A stretch of DNA of 34,785 bases from Candidatus Binatota bacterium (lineage in GTDB: Bacteria > Desulfobacterota > Binatia > Bin18): the NCBI GenBank assembly GCA_011523265.1, contig WTHD01000026.1:1-34785 (forward strand), written 5' to 3'. Numbering within the stretch: position 1 is the stretch's first letter; each line of letters starts with the position of its first letter. Shown here piece by piece: positions 16,135 to 23,457 of the stretch. Below the pieces are notes generated by a model. That model was given only the letters and a program-made list of their open reading frames with translations. It did no database searches and was not told where the DNA came from. The translations under genes and the position numbers were made by a program.

Positions 16135-17274
16135 ATGCGTACAGCAGTCTTAGGTCTTACCTTGAGTACCCTGGTGATGGCGTCCACGCTCTGGGCCGAC
16201 GAGCGCGTATCCCCTCAGGAAGAAAATATCACCACCTTTGCGGTGGTCGGCGGGCATATTGCGGGCCACGGGAAAGCAACCCTGGTCGTTCGGGCCGGCC
16301 GCATCGAAGAGATTACCTCGGCAGCGCCCAGCAGTGCCCTGCGCGGCGTGAACGCCACCGGCCGTTATCTGGCGCCCGCCTTTATCGACAGCCACGTGCA
16401 TCTCGCCTACCGCTTCAGCGCTCCTGAACTCGCGCGTGGCGGGATCGCGGCGGCGGTTGATTTGGCCGCTCCAATTGCGTTCCTGACCAAAGATATGAGG
16501 CCGCTCCAGACACTGCTTGCCGGCCCGATGGTGACGGCCCTGACCGGCTACCCAACCCGGAGCTGGGGCAGCGACGGCTACGGACTGGAAATTAGCGGGG
16601 TGCAGGCGGCCCGAGCAGCGGTGGACCACCTGCATGCGGCAGGGGCTCGGGTGATCAAGCTGCCCGTCGGCGACGCAACAGGTGGGGGCGCCCTCTCAAT
16701 GCCGAAAAACCCCTCCATACTCAGCGACCAGGAAATGAAGGCCATTGCCGATCAAGCGCATTCATATGGTATGCGCGTTGTCGCGCATGCCCTCAACGAT
16801 ATTGATGTGCTGCGCGCGGCGGTGGCTGGGGTCGATGTGCTGGCGCATACCCCAACCGACCCCCTCAGCGATCCGACGGTGCAGGCGTGGTCCGGACGCG
16901 CGGTCATTTCCACCCTGGCCGCCTTCCCCGATTTAACCGAACCGGCAGAGAACCTGCGTCGTCTGCGAGCCGGTGGGGCCATAGTGCTGTACGGTACGGA
17001 CATGGGCTATACGACCTTCCCTGGGATCAATCCCCAGGAGCTCGAACTCTTAGGCAAGGCCGGCCTTGATAATGAAGCAATTCTCGCTGCCGGAACGACG
17101 GTCCCGGCACAATTCTGGGGTTTCGGAGACGGTCTTGGCACCCTCGCCGCCGGACATACCGCCAGCTTCCTCATTCTCGACGCGGACCCTCAACGCGATC
17201 TGCTGACGCTCTCCCGACCGGTGGCCGTCTATCTTGATGGGGTACGGATTTATTCCAACACAAACCCGTCGTAG
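16135..17274 (+). CDS. Exported amidohydrolase-family protein
   Basis: A 379-residue metal-dependent hydrolase with a signal peptide (MRTAVLGLTLSTLVMASTLWA, cleavage near ADE). Amidohydrolase landmarks are APAFIDSHVHL (metal-binding HxH), a candidate bridging Lys in ARVIKLPVG, VVAHALND and VLAHTP (later His ligands), and YGTDMGYT (catalytic Asp). The C-terminal part (LAAGHTASFLILDADPQRDL) is the usual composite beta-domain. Closest in style to imidazolonepropionase- or prolidase-like exported enzymes; substrate unknown. The end overlaps the convergent BVMO gene by 25 bp. Confidence 0.88.
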   Translation: MRTAVLGLTLSTLVMASTLWADERVSPQEENITTFAVVGGHIAGHGKATLVVRAGRIEEITSAAPSSALRGVNATGRYLAPAFIDSHVHLAYRFSAPELARGGIAAAVDLAAPIAFLTKDMRPLQTLLAGPMVTALTGYPTRSWGSDGYGLEISGVQAARAAVDHLHAAGARVIKLPVGDATGGGALSMPKNPSILSDQEMKAIADQAHSYGMRVVAHALNDIDVLRAAVAGVDVLAHTPTDPLSDPTVQAWSGRAVISTLAAFPDLTEPAENLRRLRAGGAIVLYGTDMGYTTFPGINPQELELLGKAGLDNEAILAAGTTVPAQFWGFGDGLGTLAAGHTASFLILDADPQRDLLTLSRPVAVYLDGVRIYSNTNPS

Positions 17275-18887
17275 CCCTCTGCCGCTACCTCGTCGCACTT
17301 TTTCCGATAGGCCGGGGAGCCGCCGGCATACATCAGGAAGGTCCGTTTCTTGCCGGGGATATTCGCCCCCACAAACCAGGAGGGAGTATCGAGTAGAATC
17401 GTGTCCTGGGCCACCTCATCAACGTGGGTCGTCCAGTCGTCTTCGGCCTTCGGGGTCGCAACGATCTGGGCATAATCGTGCTCGCGCATATAGCGCAGGC
17501 AATCGGTTACCCACTCGACGTTCTGCTCAATACAGCGCGGGATATTGCAGAAGGTGGCGCCGTTGTGAGGGCCGACAACCGTGAACAGGTTGGGGAAACC
17601 GGCACTCTGCAAGCCGAGATAGGTGCGCGGCCCGTCGGCCCACTTGTCCTTGAGCGTCCGGCCGCCCACCCCGCGAATATCGATCTTATTAAACGCCCCG
17701 GTGACCGCATCGAAGCCCGTGGCGTACACGATGACGTCGCACGCATACTCGGCGTCGCTGGTCTTGATGCCCTTAGGGGTAATACATTCGATCGGGGTCT
17801 CGTTGAGGTCAACCAGGACCACGTTGTCCCGATTATACGACTCGTAGTAGCCGCTCTCTAAGGGGACGCGCTTGGTTCCCCAGGGGTGGTCCTTGGGCAC
17901 CAGCTTTTCGGCGACCACCGGGTCGTTGACCCGCTCGCGAATCTTATTGCGGACAAACTCCGTCATGGTGGCGTTGGCCTTCAGGTCCGACATGGTGTCG
18001 CCGAAGTTGCCGAACCATTTGGCGAAGCCGGGCTGGGCCCACAGCTCTTCGTAGCGCGCCAGCCGTTCTTCCTCGGACACTTCGAGCGCCGAGCGCGTAT
18101 CAAAGTCGTGCAGAAAGCTGGCGAAGGTCTCCCGACAGCGTTTGAAAATCTCGGGATAGTTGGCTTTGATTTGCTGCCGGGTCTCGGGGTCTATCGGTCC
18201 GTTCCTGAGCGGCGCGCAGTAATTGGGCGTGCGCTGGAACACGGTCAACTGGCCCACATTCTTGGCGACTTCGGTGATGAGTTGGACCGCGGTCGCACCG
18301 GTGCCGATGACACACACCCGCTTGTCGCTGAAGTCCAGGGGCTCCTTGGGCCACTGGCCCGTATGAAAACTCAGGCCGGTAAAGCTCTCACGGCCCGCAA
18401 AGTCGGGAGTATACGGCGCGGACAGGACGCCGATGGCGGTAATCAGAAACCGCGCCCGCGCCCGCTCGCCGGTGTCGGTCCGGACCTGCCAGCAGTGTGT
18501 GGCCTCGTCGTAGGCTGCCCCGGTCACCCGGGTGCTGAACCGGATGTCGCGGCGGAGGTCGAATTTATCCGCCACATGGTTGAGATAGCGCTCGGTCTCG
18601 GGCTGGCCGGCAAAGTGTTCGCTCCAGTCCCACTCCTGCAAGAGTTCCTCCGAGAACGAATAGCCATAGGTATAGCTCTCGGAATCGAAACGCGCGCCCG
18701 GATAGCGGTTCCAATACCAGGTCCCGCCCACACCGGTGCCGGCCTCGTACACCCGCACCGAGAGCCCCAGCTCCCGCAGCCGGTAGAGCTGGTACAGACC
18801 GGCCACTCCGGCCCCGATGACGATGGCGTCAAACTGGTCGGCCGCCTGCGTGCCGACAGGCTGCGGATCGTGAGAAGACGTTGCCAT
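17250..18887 (-). CDS. Flavin-containing Baeyer-Villiger monooxygenase
   Basis: A 545-residue class B flavoprotein monooxygenase. It shows the FAD-binding Rossmann motif GAGVAG (25-30), the Baeyer-Villiger fingerprint FTGLSFHTGQWP (169-180, consensus FxGxxxHxxxWP), the NADPH Rossmann motif GTGATA (195-200), and VIVYATGFDAVTG. Such enzymes use NADPH and O2 to insert oxygen beside a ketone, giving esters or lactones. Length fits cyclohexanone-monooxygenase-type members. The ATG at 18887 has AGAGGA four bases upstream; an in-frame ATG at 18926 would add 13 charged residues. With the amidohydrolase and the tandem EthD protein it suggests ketone or cyclic-compound degradation, which is inference. 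Confidence 0.92.
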   Translation of the reverse strand: MATSSHDPQPVGTQAADQFDAIVIGAGVAGLYQLYRLRELGLSVRVYEAGTGVGGTWYWNRYPGARFDSESYTYGYSFSEELLQEWDWSEHFAGQPETERYLNHVADKFDLRRDIRFSTRVTGAAYDEATHCWQVRTDTGERARARFLITAIGVLSAPYTPDFAGRESFTGLSFHTGQWPKEPLDFSDKRVCVIGTGATAVQLITEVAKNVGQLTVFQRTPNYCAPLRNGPIDPETRQQIKANYPEIFKRCRETFASFLHDFDTRSALEVSEEERLARYEELWAQPGFAKWFGNFGDTMSDLKANATMTEFVRNKIRERVNDPVVAEKLVPKDHPWGTKRVPLESGYYESYNRDNVVLVDLNETPIECITPKGIKTSDAEYACDVIVYATGFDAVTGAFNKIDIRGVGGRTLKDKWADGPRTYLGLQSAGFPNLFTVVGPHNGATFCNIPRCIEQNVEWVTDCLRYMREHDYAQIVATPKAEDDWTTHVDEVAQDTILLDTPSWFVGANIPGKKRTFLMYAGGSPAYRKKCDEVAAEGYDGFVLE

Positions 18888-18912
18888 ATGTTCCTCTGTT
18901 TCTCTCTCTCTG

Positions 18913-19085
18913 CTAGAGCGTTTCACGATGAGTTGGAGTCATGCCAGTACGCGCTCGTCGGGAAGGCCAAGGGTCTGCACCAAGCGGCCCAGGAGGGGAT
19001 GGGGTGTGGCGCTCCTCCTGGGAGGGCGGCCATCCTGGCCGCCATGCGGGCTGGAAGCCCGCACTCCTACCGTGATTTGCTCTAG
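18913..19085. mobile_element. MITE-like repeat element
   Basis: A 173-bp non-coding segment with terminal inverted repeats: CTAGAGCGTTTCACG at 18913-18927 and its partner CGTGATTTGCTCTAG at 19071-19085 (12 of 15 paired). Inside are two hairpins, GGCGGCCatcctGGCCGCC and GCGGGCTggaAGCCCGC. The same end (CTAGAGC, AAA, TCACGATG) recurs at 23321-23338. It lies between BVMO and cupin genes and supplies the cupin stop codon. No transposase, so movement would need one in trans. Confidence 0.5.
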
Positions 19086-19588
19086 GCGGCTTTTCTCCGG
19101 CTGCGGGTGGTTTTGGCGGTCGCCCGCTTTTTGGTGCTGCGTTTGGCCCTGGATTTAGCGCGTTTCTTTTTGGCCTCATCGACCATGAGCTGAATCGTCC
19201 GCCAGTCCAGCACCTGGGCGATATTGCCGTTCTCGTCGTGGAAGCCGACCGGCCCGTAGACGTTGGCCAGGTAGATGGTATCAACCGGATGCGAGGTGGC
19301 TTCGTGCACCGCCCCGGCCGGCTCGTAGACCCAGTCTCCGGTCCGGGCAGACCCGCCCCGATAGTCAAAGCCCCCGGAGATAACGTAGAAATCGGCTGCG
19401 CCCAGATGCGTATGGGGCGGATTCACCTGGCCCTTGTCGGCCTTGATGAGGGCGCTCCAGGCACCCGTCTCTTTGCTGATCCGCAGCACCTTGAACTGAT
19501 TCCCGTCTCCGCTCTGAATCCACTCTTCTGCATCGGTCCGCACCAGGGCCGCGTCCAGCGGATCAAATACTTGTTTACCTTTCGCCAT
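19082..19588 (-). CDS. Cupin protein with a Lys/Arg-rich C-terminal tail
   Basis: A 168-residue protein whose first 130 residues form a single cupin: NPPHTHLGAADFYVISGGFDY is motif 1 and GDWVYEPAGAVHEATSH motif 2, both supplying His ligands for a metal. It resembles small non-haem iron dioxygenases such as those acting on beta-diketones or hydroxyacetophenones. The last 30 residues (KKKRAKSRAKRSTKKRATAK onward) are a basic, Ala-rich tail like those of histone-H1-like proteins, which is unusual for a cupin and may bind nucleic acid. GGAGGG precedes the ATG at 19588. The frame stays open far upstream (to 20362), antisense to the methyltransferase gene, but that part is a shadow. Confidence 0.85.
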   Translation of the reverse strand: MAKGKQVFDPLDAALVRTDAEEWIQSGDGNQFKVLRISKETGAWSALIKADKGQVNPPHTHLGAADFYVISGGFDYRGGSARTGDWVYEPAGAVHEATSHPVDTIYLANVYGPVGFHDENGNIAQVLDWRTIQLMVDEAKKKRAKSRAKRSTKKRATAKTTRSRRKAA

Positions 19589-19738
19589 TCCGAGTCCCTC
19601 CTTTGTCCCTCGATTCGGTGAGCCATTGTAGTCAGGCCGGACAAAAGTGTGCAAGGGGTTGGGCAACGACGGCGCGATATTGAGAACACGCCGAACCCGG
19701 ATTATAGTGGCCAGCCGGAGACCCCTGCTCGGCAAATC

Positions 19739-21217
19739 ATGGCACGAGCAGCCGACGAGCCGATGGCAGCGCCCACAATCGAGCGACACCGCACCGCAAT
19801 CACCCGGACCGACCTGTCCCGGCCGGTCCGGCTGGCGATTGAGGACGGCCTCATTACCCGAGAGACGAGCGTCTTTGATTATGGCTGCGGGCGGGGCACG
19901 GATATTCTGCATCTCAGACATCGGGAGATTCCTTGCCAGGGTTGGGACCCGGCCTATTTCCCGGACAACGAGCGAACGCCGGCCGATATTGTGAATCTGG
20001 GCTATGTGGTCAACGTGATCGAAAACCCGGGCGAGCGCACCGACGCCCTGCGGCGGGCCTGGGCGCTGACCCGAAAAGTGCTGATCGTGTCCGCCCGCCT
20101 CAGCCTGGAGGCGGCGCTCGATACGCTGACCCCCCACACCGACGGCGGCATTACCCGTCGCGGAACCTTCCAGAAATTCTTTGAACAGCAGGAACTCCGC
20201 GAGTGGATCGACACGGTGCTCGGCGCTTCGAGCGTGCCGGCCGGACCGGGGATTTTCTATGTGTTCCGGGACCCGCAACAACGCCAGTCTTTTGCCGCCG
20301 CGCGCTATCGACGCCAGTTCACGGTGCCGCGCCAGCGCCTCAGCGAGGTCCTGTTCGAGCAAAACAAGGTACTCCTGGAGCCGCTGATCGGATTCCTGAC
20401 TACCCGAGGGCGCTTACCCGAGGACACCGAGCTACCCGAGACCGACGCGATTTGCCAGGCGTTGGGCAGCCTCAAACGGGCCTATGGCATCATCCGCCGC
20501 GTCACCGGCGATGAGGAGTGGAACCGCATCCGGGCCGAGCGCCAGCAGGACCTGCTCCTCTATCTCGCACTCGTACGCTTCGAGGGCCGTCCGCGCTTTA
20601 CCCAACTCCCGCGCGATCTCCAGCGGGATGTGCGCGTGTTTTTCTCGTCCTATAACCGGGCCTGCTCGCTGGCCGACGATCTGCTGTTCTCCGCCGGCGA
20701 CCGTGTCGCAGTCGATCAAGCCTGCCGGAGCGCCACGGTCGGCAAATTGACGCGCCAAGCCTTATACGTGCACGAATCGGCCCTGTCTCAACTCCCGCCC
20801 ATCCTGCGCACCTTTGAGGGGTGCGCGCGGGCGTATATCGGGGTGGTGGAGGGCGCGAATATCATCAAGCTGCACCGCGACCAGCCCCAGGTCTCCTATC
20901 TGTCCTACCCGGCCTTCGAGCGCGACCCCCATCCGGCCCTGGCCAGTTCGCTGCTCGTGCCCTTGCAGACGTTCAAGATTCGCTATCGCACCTACCGGGA
21001 CGCGACCAACCCGCCGATTCTGCACCGCAAAGAGACGTTTATTGCCACCGATCATCCCCTGCATGAAAAATTCGCCCGCCTGACCCGCCAGGAGGAGAAA
21101 AAGGGGCTGTACGAAAAGCCCGAGTTGATCGGCACCCGAGAAGGCTGGCAGACCGCCCTGGCCGCTCGCGGCCTCCGTCTGGCTGGACACCGGCTGATGC
21201 GTAAGGCTGCGCGTTAG
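19739..21217 (+). CDS. DNA phosphorothioation-associated putative methyltransferase
   Basis: A 492-residue protein recognised from TIERHRTAITRTDLSRPVRL near its N-terminus, the SAM-binding VFDYGCGRG (Asp47-Gly53), the ADIVNLGYVVNVIENPGER segment and ALTRKVLIVSARL. This combination is the family named for its association with dnd phosphorothioation clusters (TIGR04096). Its exact modification has not, to my knowledge, been settled. No dndBCDE genes are in the window, but a phosphorothioate-dependent restriction gene lies 3.6 kb to the right. Start is uncertain: ATGs at 19739 and 19763 both fit and neither has a good ribosome site. Confidence 0.85.
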   Translation: MARAADEPMAAPTIERHRTAITRTDLSRPVRLAIEDGLITRETSVFDYGCGRGTDILHLRHREIPCQGWDPAYFPDNERTPADIVNLGYVVNVIENPGERTDALRRAWALTRKVLIVSARLSLEAALDTLTPHTDGGITRRGTFQKFFEQQELREWIDTVLGASSVPAGPGIFYVFRDPQQRQSFAAARYRRQFTVPRQRLSEVLFEQNKVLLEPLIGFLTTRGRLPEDTELPETDAICQALGSLKRAYGIIRRVTGDEEWNRIRAERQQDLLLYLALVRFEGRPRFTQLPRDLQRDVRVFFSSYNRACSLADDLLFSAGDRVAVDQACRSATVGKLTRQALYVHESALSQLPPILRTFEGCARAYIGVVEGANIIKLHRDQPQVSYLSYPAFERDPHPALASSLLVPLQTFKIRYRTYRDATNPPILHRKETFIATDHPLHEKFARLTRQEEKKGLYEKPELIGTREGWQTALAARGLRLAGHRLMRKAAR

Positions 21218-21288
21218 GCTGGCTCCGGAGACTGCCGATAAGCATTCTCCACGGTTCTCGTTGTGTACGCGGAAGATACTGGACTTGT

Positions 21289-21316
21289 TTGACTCTCCTA
21301 TGAATCAGAGTACGAT
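21289..21316 (+). promoter_or_regulatory. Candidate promoter of the UPF0175/DUF3368 pair
   Basis: TTGACT (21289-21294) and TACGAT (21311-21316) are 16 bp apart, 40 bp before the UPF0175 start, whose own site is AAGGAG. Five of six and four of six consensus matches. Confidence 0.4.
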
Positions 21317-21355
21317 GCCTGGGAATAGCCATCGAAACGACAAGGAGCACGGAAC

Positions 21356-21625
21356 ATGTCGAGACGGCTTAATTTTGAAGTGGAAGTCCCTGACGACGTG
21401 TGTGTACATCTCCCTCAGGAGGAGTTTGCCGCTAAGGCAAAAGAGGCCCTGGTTATGGAACTCTTACGTGAGCACCAGATATCGCAAGGCAAGGCCGCAG
21501 AGATGCTTGGGATACCGCGTCATGACTTATTTGACCTGATGACTAAATACCAAGTCTCAGTTCTTGATCTAACGCACGAGGAACTCAAGGCTGAACTACA
21601 GAAGCCCTTTCCCCGCGCTTCCTAA
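21356..21625 (+). CDS. UPF0175-family antitoxin
   Basis: An 89-residue small protein of the UPF0175 type. A beta start (NFEVEVPDDVCVHL) is followed by a helical part with a helix-turn-helix-like stretch (MELLREHQISQGKAAEMLGI, then PRHDLFDLMTKYQV). UPF0175 proteins are usually encoded just before DUF3368 PIN-domain proteins and act as antitoxins in that pairing; the next gene, 9 bp away, is exactly that. AAGGAG precedes the ATG. Part of a toxin-antitoxin cluster with clearly different composition from the adjacent methyltransferase gene. Confidence 0.88.
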   Translation: MSRRLNFEVEVPDDVCVHLPQEEFAAKAKEALVMELLREHQISQGKAAEMLGIPRHDLFDLMTKYQVSVLDLTHEELKAELQKPFPRAS

Positions 21626-21634
21626 GCGTTCTCT

Positions 21635-22117
21635 ATGCAGGTTGTTGCGGATGCCGGTCCTCTTCTCTCATTTGTCCGCGCCGAGCGTCTGGCCCTCCTC
21701 AAATCCGTCACGGGCTCTGTCGTTATTCCAACAGCAGTCTACGAAGAGATTGTCGTTAAGGGTGCCGGTAAACGTGGCGCGGATGAGGTGGAGCACGCAG
21801 ACTGGATTGAGCGCCGATCCGTTAGAGATCAGACATTCGCCAATCGTTTACCCCATAAACTCCATAGTGGAGAACGCGAAGCCATAACACTCGCCAGGGA
21901 GATTGGCGGGGTCTTATTAGTTGACGAGTTGGAAGTCAGGAAGGAAGCGCAACGCCTCGGCATTCAATATTTTGGCAGTCTTGCCCTGCTCAAAGAAGCA
22001 AAGCAGCGTGGACTCATTCCAGCGGTAAAGCCAGTCCTGGATGAGCTGATTGCAGCCGGCACCTATATTAGCAAATCGCTCTATCAAGACGTGCTTGAAC
22101 AGGTTGGGGAAACATAG
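21635..22117 (+). CDS. DUF3368 PIN-domain toxin
   Basis: The 160-residue protein has the PIN-like layout of DUF3368: VVADAGPLL at the N-terminus (Asp6), GEREAITLARE (central Glu) and LLVDELEVRKEAQRLGI (Asp-x-x-x-x-Arg). These acidic residues would bind Mg or Mn for RNA cleavage. It follows its UPF0175 partner by 9 bp. The motifs look intact, in contrast to the two frameshifted toxins elsewhere in the window, so this is the one type II module here likely to be functional. Confidence 0.9.
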   Translation: MQVVADAGPLLSFVRAERLALLKSVTGSVVIPTAVYEEIVVKGAGKRGADEVEHADWIERRSVRDQTFANRLPHKLHSGEREAITLAREIGGVLLVDELEVRKEAQRLGIQYFGSLALLKEAKQRGLIPAVKPVLDELIAAGTYISKSLYQDVLEQVGET

Positions 22118-22153
22118 TCGAACGCAAAAGCGGTCGCACTCGTGGTCGTCTGA

Positions 22154-22393
22154 CTAGCGGGCCTTGTGGGCCGCTTGTTCCAGGCGTTCTGCCAGCCACA
22201 GCTTGATAATGGATTGACGAGTAACGCCAATGCGAGCCGCTTCTTTATCGAGTGAGGCTATCATCCACACGGGAAAATCAACATTGACCCTTCTCTGGCG
22301 CTGATTCGGACGCCGCGCGGTTGTCATGTCCAAATCTTGGACAATATCGACCGCTCCGTCGTCAAATTTCTTGTCGAAATCTTTAGCTTTCAT
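22154..22393 (-). CDS. brnA: BrnA/CopG-type antitoxin
   Basis: A 79-residue protein with a disordered acidic N-terminus (MKAKDFDKKFDDG) and a C-terminal ribbon-helix-helix domain (RRVNVDFPVWMIASLDKEA, then GVTRQSIIKLWLAERLEQA). This is the BrnA layout, an antitoxin that also represses its operon. I chose the ATG at 22393, with GGAGG nine bases upstream, rather than an upstream ATG at 22450. The start overlaps the stop of a brnT remnant by 11 bp, as in real brnT-brnA operons. Its toxin is decapitated, so it is now an orphan antitoxin. Confidence 0.85.
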   Translation of the reverse strand: MKAKDFDKKFDDGAVDIVQDLDMTTARRPNQRQRRVNVDFPVWMIASLDKEAARIGVTRQSIIKLWLAERLEQAAHKAR

Positions 22394-22469
22394 AGATAAG
22401 AACCTCCGCTCTACGGGACCTGCGTACCGAAATAATACGGATTTTTCCACGCCTGCGGGTAATCACTAC
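22383..22469 (-). pseudogene. brnT: BrnT toxin, C-terminal remnant
   Basis: About 28 codons read VVITRRRGKIRIISVRR and SRRAEVLIYES before TAA at 22385-22383. This is the C-terminal strand-helix of BrnT toxins (family pattern RGxxIRIISARKA). The frame is closed by TGA just upstream, where yafQ coding sequence takes over; the first 60 or so residues of BrnT are missing. The remnant starts right at the yafQ stop codon, so the dinJ-yafQ segment apparently replaced the front of brnT. Confidence 0.75.
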
Positions 22470-22748
22470 AGCCCGAGTTCACTGTGGGAACCGAGGCGCA
22501 CGAGATCAAGATGTTCGACATCAGGCTTACGATAAATCAGGATCAAGTCAGGACGAATGTGGCAGTCTCGATGATCACTCCAGTCTCCGACAAGAGCATG
22601 ATCACGATATCGCCAGGGAAGAACATTGTTGGCAACTAATATCGCTACGACCTTCGACAGGTCATCGTCCAGCGTTTTTCCGTGCCGTCCCCTTTATTTC
22701 GCGTTTGTAATCGCGTTTGAAAGCTGAGGTCCGCCTAATCGTCCGCAT
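22466..22748 (-). pseudogene. yafQ: YafQ-family mRNA interferase toxin, frameshifted
   Basis: The first frame (MRTIRRTSAFKRDYKREIKG, then TARK) and the second (TLDDDLSKVVAILVANNVLP onward) together give a 93-residue YafQ homologue; E. coli YafQ has 92. Deleting one A from a run of five (plus-strand T at 22675-22679) restores it. The residues known to matter in YafQ are all present after correction: His50, His63, Asp67 and His88. Its ATG lies inside the last codons of dinJ, as in functional dinJ-yafQ operons. It may be a homopolymer sequencing error, a recent inactivation, or frameshift-controlled. Confidence 0.87.
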
Positions 22749-22992
22749 TGAGATCGGCCACTAAGTCGCTCAGTCCACCGACAGTAACTAACTCACCACG
22801 GCGGGCTGCCGCCATAGCCTCAACCGTCTCTTCGTTAGGAACTAATGGTTCAAACGGGAGACGCTTCTCAGCGGCAATGCGCATCATCATCAGGCGAAAG
22901 GCATCAGATACAGTAAGCCCGACCTCGGCCAGCACTGCGGCGGCTTCCTCTTTTATCTTCCCATCAATGCGGACTCGAATCACTTCTTTCAT
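22735..22992 (-). CDS. dinJ: DinJ/RelB-type antitoxin
   Basis: An 85-residue antitoxin. The N-terminal ribbon-helix-helix reads EVIRVRIDGKIKEEAAAVLA with GLTVSDAFRLMMMRIAAEKR, followed by the LPFEPLVPNEETVEAM linker and an acidic C-terminus that would wrap around the toxin. The ATG at 22992 is preceded by GGGAG; an in-frame ATG at 23034 would add 14 residues that do not fit the family. The stop codon overlaps the yafQ start. It probably binds the inverted-repeat region upstream (23064-23128) as autorepressor; that is inference. Confidence 0.9.
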   Translation of the reverse strand: MKEVIRVRIDGKIKEEAAAVLAEVGLTVSDAFRLMMMRIAAEKRLPFEPLVPNEETVEAMAAARRGELVTVGGLSDLVADLNADD

Positions 22993-23063
22993 AGCCTGCT
23001 CCCTACACGGTTGAGTCACAGTGTAGCACGCCAAAAGACACCGTTCACGCTCCTATCCGACAC

Positions 23064-23128
23064 TCTGTGGAATGTTCGCTAAATTTGAAACGTCGGTCAT
23101 TTTAGCGTAAAACGCAACCTGCCACAGA
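23064..23128. promoter_or_regulatory. Nested inverted repeats upstream of dinJ
   Basis: TCTGTGG (23064-23070) pairs with CCACAGA (23122-23128) and inside them CGCTAAA (23077-23083) pairs with TTTAGCG (23101-23107). They lie between the divergent dinJ and the 44-residue protein gene at 23141, so they could be an operator for either. Arms are short, so chance is possible. Confidence 0.35.
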
Positions 23129-23140
23129 ATAGGATTCTTT

Positions 23141-23275
23141 ATGAACGTCGAAAAACTTTTCTGGGATTTCTACAAAGCTCCTGTGGAAAATGAAGTCGAG
23201 AGTGATCTGACGCACTATCTCGACAAGGCCCCGGACCTGCCGCCTGATCCAGAGGATGAGTTGCCGCGCGAGTGA
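23141..23275 (+). CDS. Small acidic protein, 44 residues
   Basis: An ATG at 23141 with TAGGAT upstream opens a 44-codon frame: MNVEKLFWDFYKAPVENEVE, SDLTHYLDKAPDLPPD, then PEDELPRE. It has an aromatic N-terminal helix and a very acidic, Pro-rich C-terminus, a layout seen in some antitoxins and anti-defence peptides, but I do not recognise a family. It sits divergent from dinJ within the toxin-antitoxin pile. Its biased composition and good codon structure make it more likely real than chance. Confidence 0.45.
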   Translation: MNVEKLFWDFYKAPVENEVESDLTHYLDKAPDLPPDPEDELPRE

Positions 23276-23285
23276 TGAAGGCGCA

Positions 23286-23338
23286 GACCTCCTCCAAGAG
23301 AGGGATGGCTGGAGGTCCGCCTAGAGCAAATCACGATG
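23286..23338. repeat. Composite dispersed repeat
   Basis: GACCTCC (23286-23292) pairs with GGAGGTC (23311-23317) around a CTCCAAGAGAGGGA core like those at 26010-26062 and 28998-29039. It is followed at 23317-23335 by 19 bp identical, in inverted orientation, to 19071-19089, the end of the MITE-like element and the last codons of the cupin gene. Confidence 0.5.
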
Positions 23339-23417
23339 CTGTGTAGCCGTCCGTCATTCCTGAGCAGCAGGCCGTAGGCAGATATGTCCACATCCCGGAC
23401 AACCAGACCTTGACCCT

Positions 23418-23457
23418 ATTCTTGCAAAATAGAAATAAATTTCTAAAATGCAAGAAT
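23418..23457. promoter_or_regulatory. 40-bp perfect palindrome over the start codon of the DUF4143 ATPase
   Basis: ATTCTTGCA (23418-23426) and TGCAAGAAT (23449-23457) form the outer arms, TAGAAAT (23430-23436) and ATTTCTA (23439-23445) the inner arms, with AAA between on each side and AA at the centre. All arm bases pair. The right arm contains the first two bases of the start codon, and a TTGACC box is at 23410-23415. It is very likely an operator or a translation-blocking hairpin. Confidence 0.65.

Noticed and set aside
17886-19085. 399-codon plus-strand frame
   Set aside because: It is antisense to the BVMO gene, whose motifs are unmistakable; long antisense frames are common at high G+C.
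19589-20362. Minus-strand frame continuous with the cupin gene, antisense to the methyltransferase
   Set aside because: The cupin has a clear ribosome site and family start at 19588; the upstream part is the complement of a well-recognised methyltransferase.
22154-22450. Longer brnA start at 22450
   Set aside because: The extra residues are the brnT remnant read in another frame; the ATG at 22393 has a good ribosome site.
22675-22679. Classical -1 programmed frameshift site in yafQ
   Set aside because: The run has five A, not the heptamer A AAA AAC, and the shift needed is +1.
23286-23317. CRISPR-like repeat
   Set aside because: Single hairpin with no regular repeat-spacer pattern; no CRISPR array was seen anywhere in the window.
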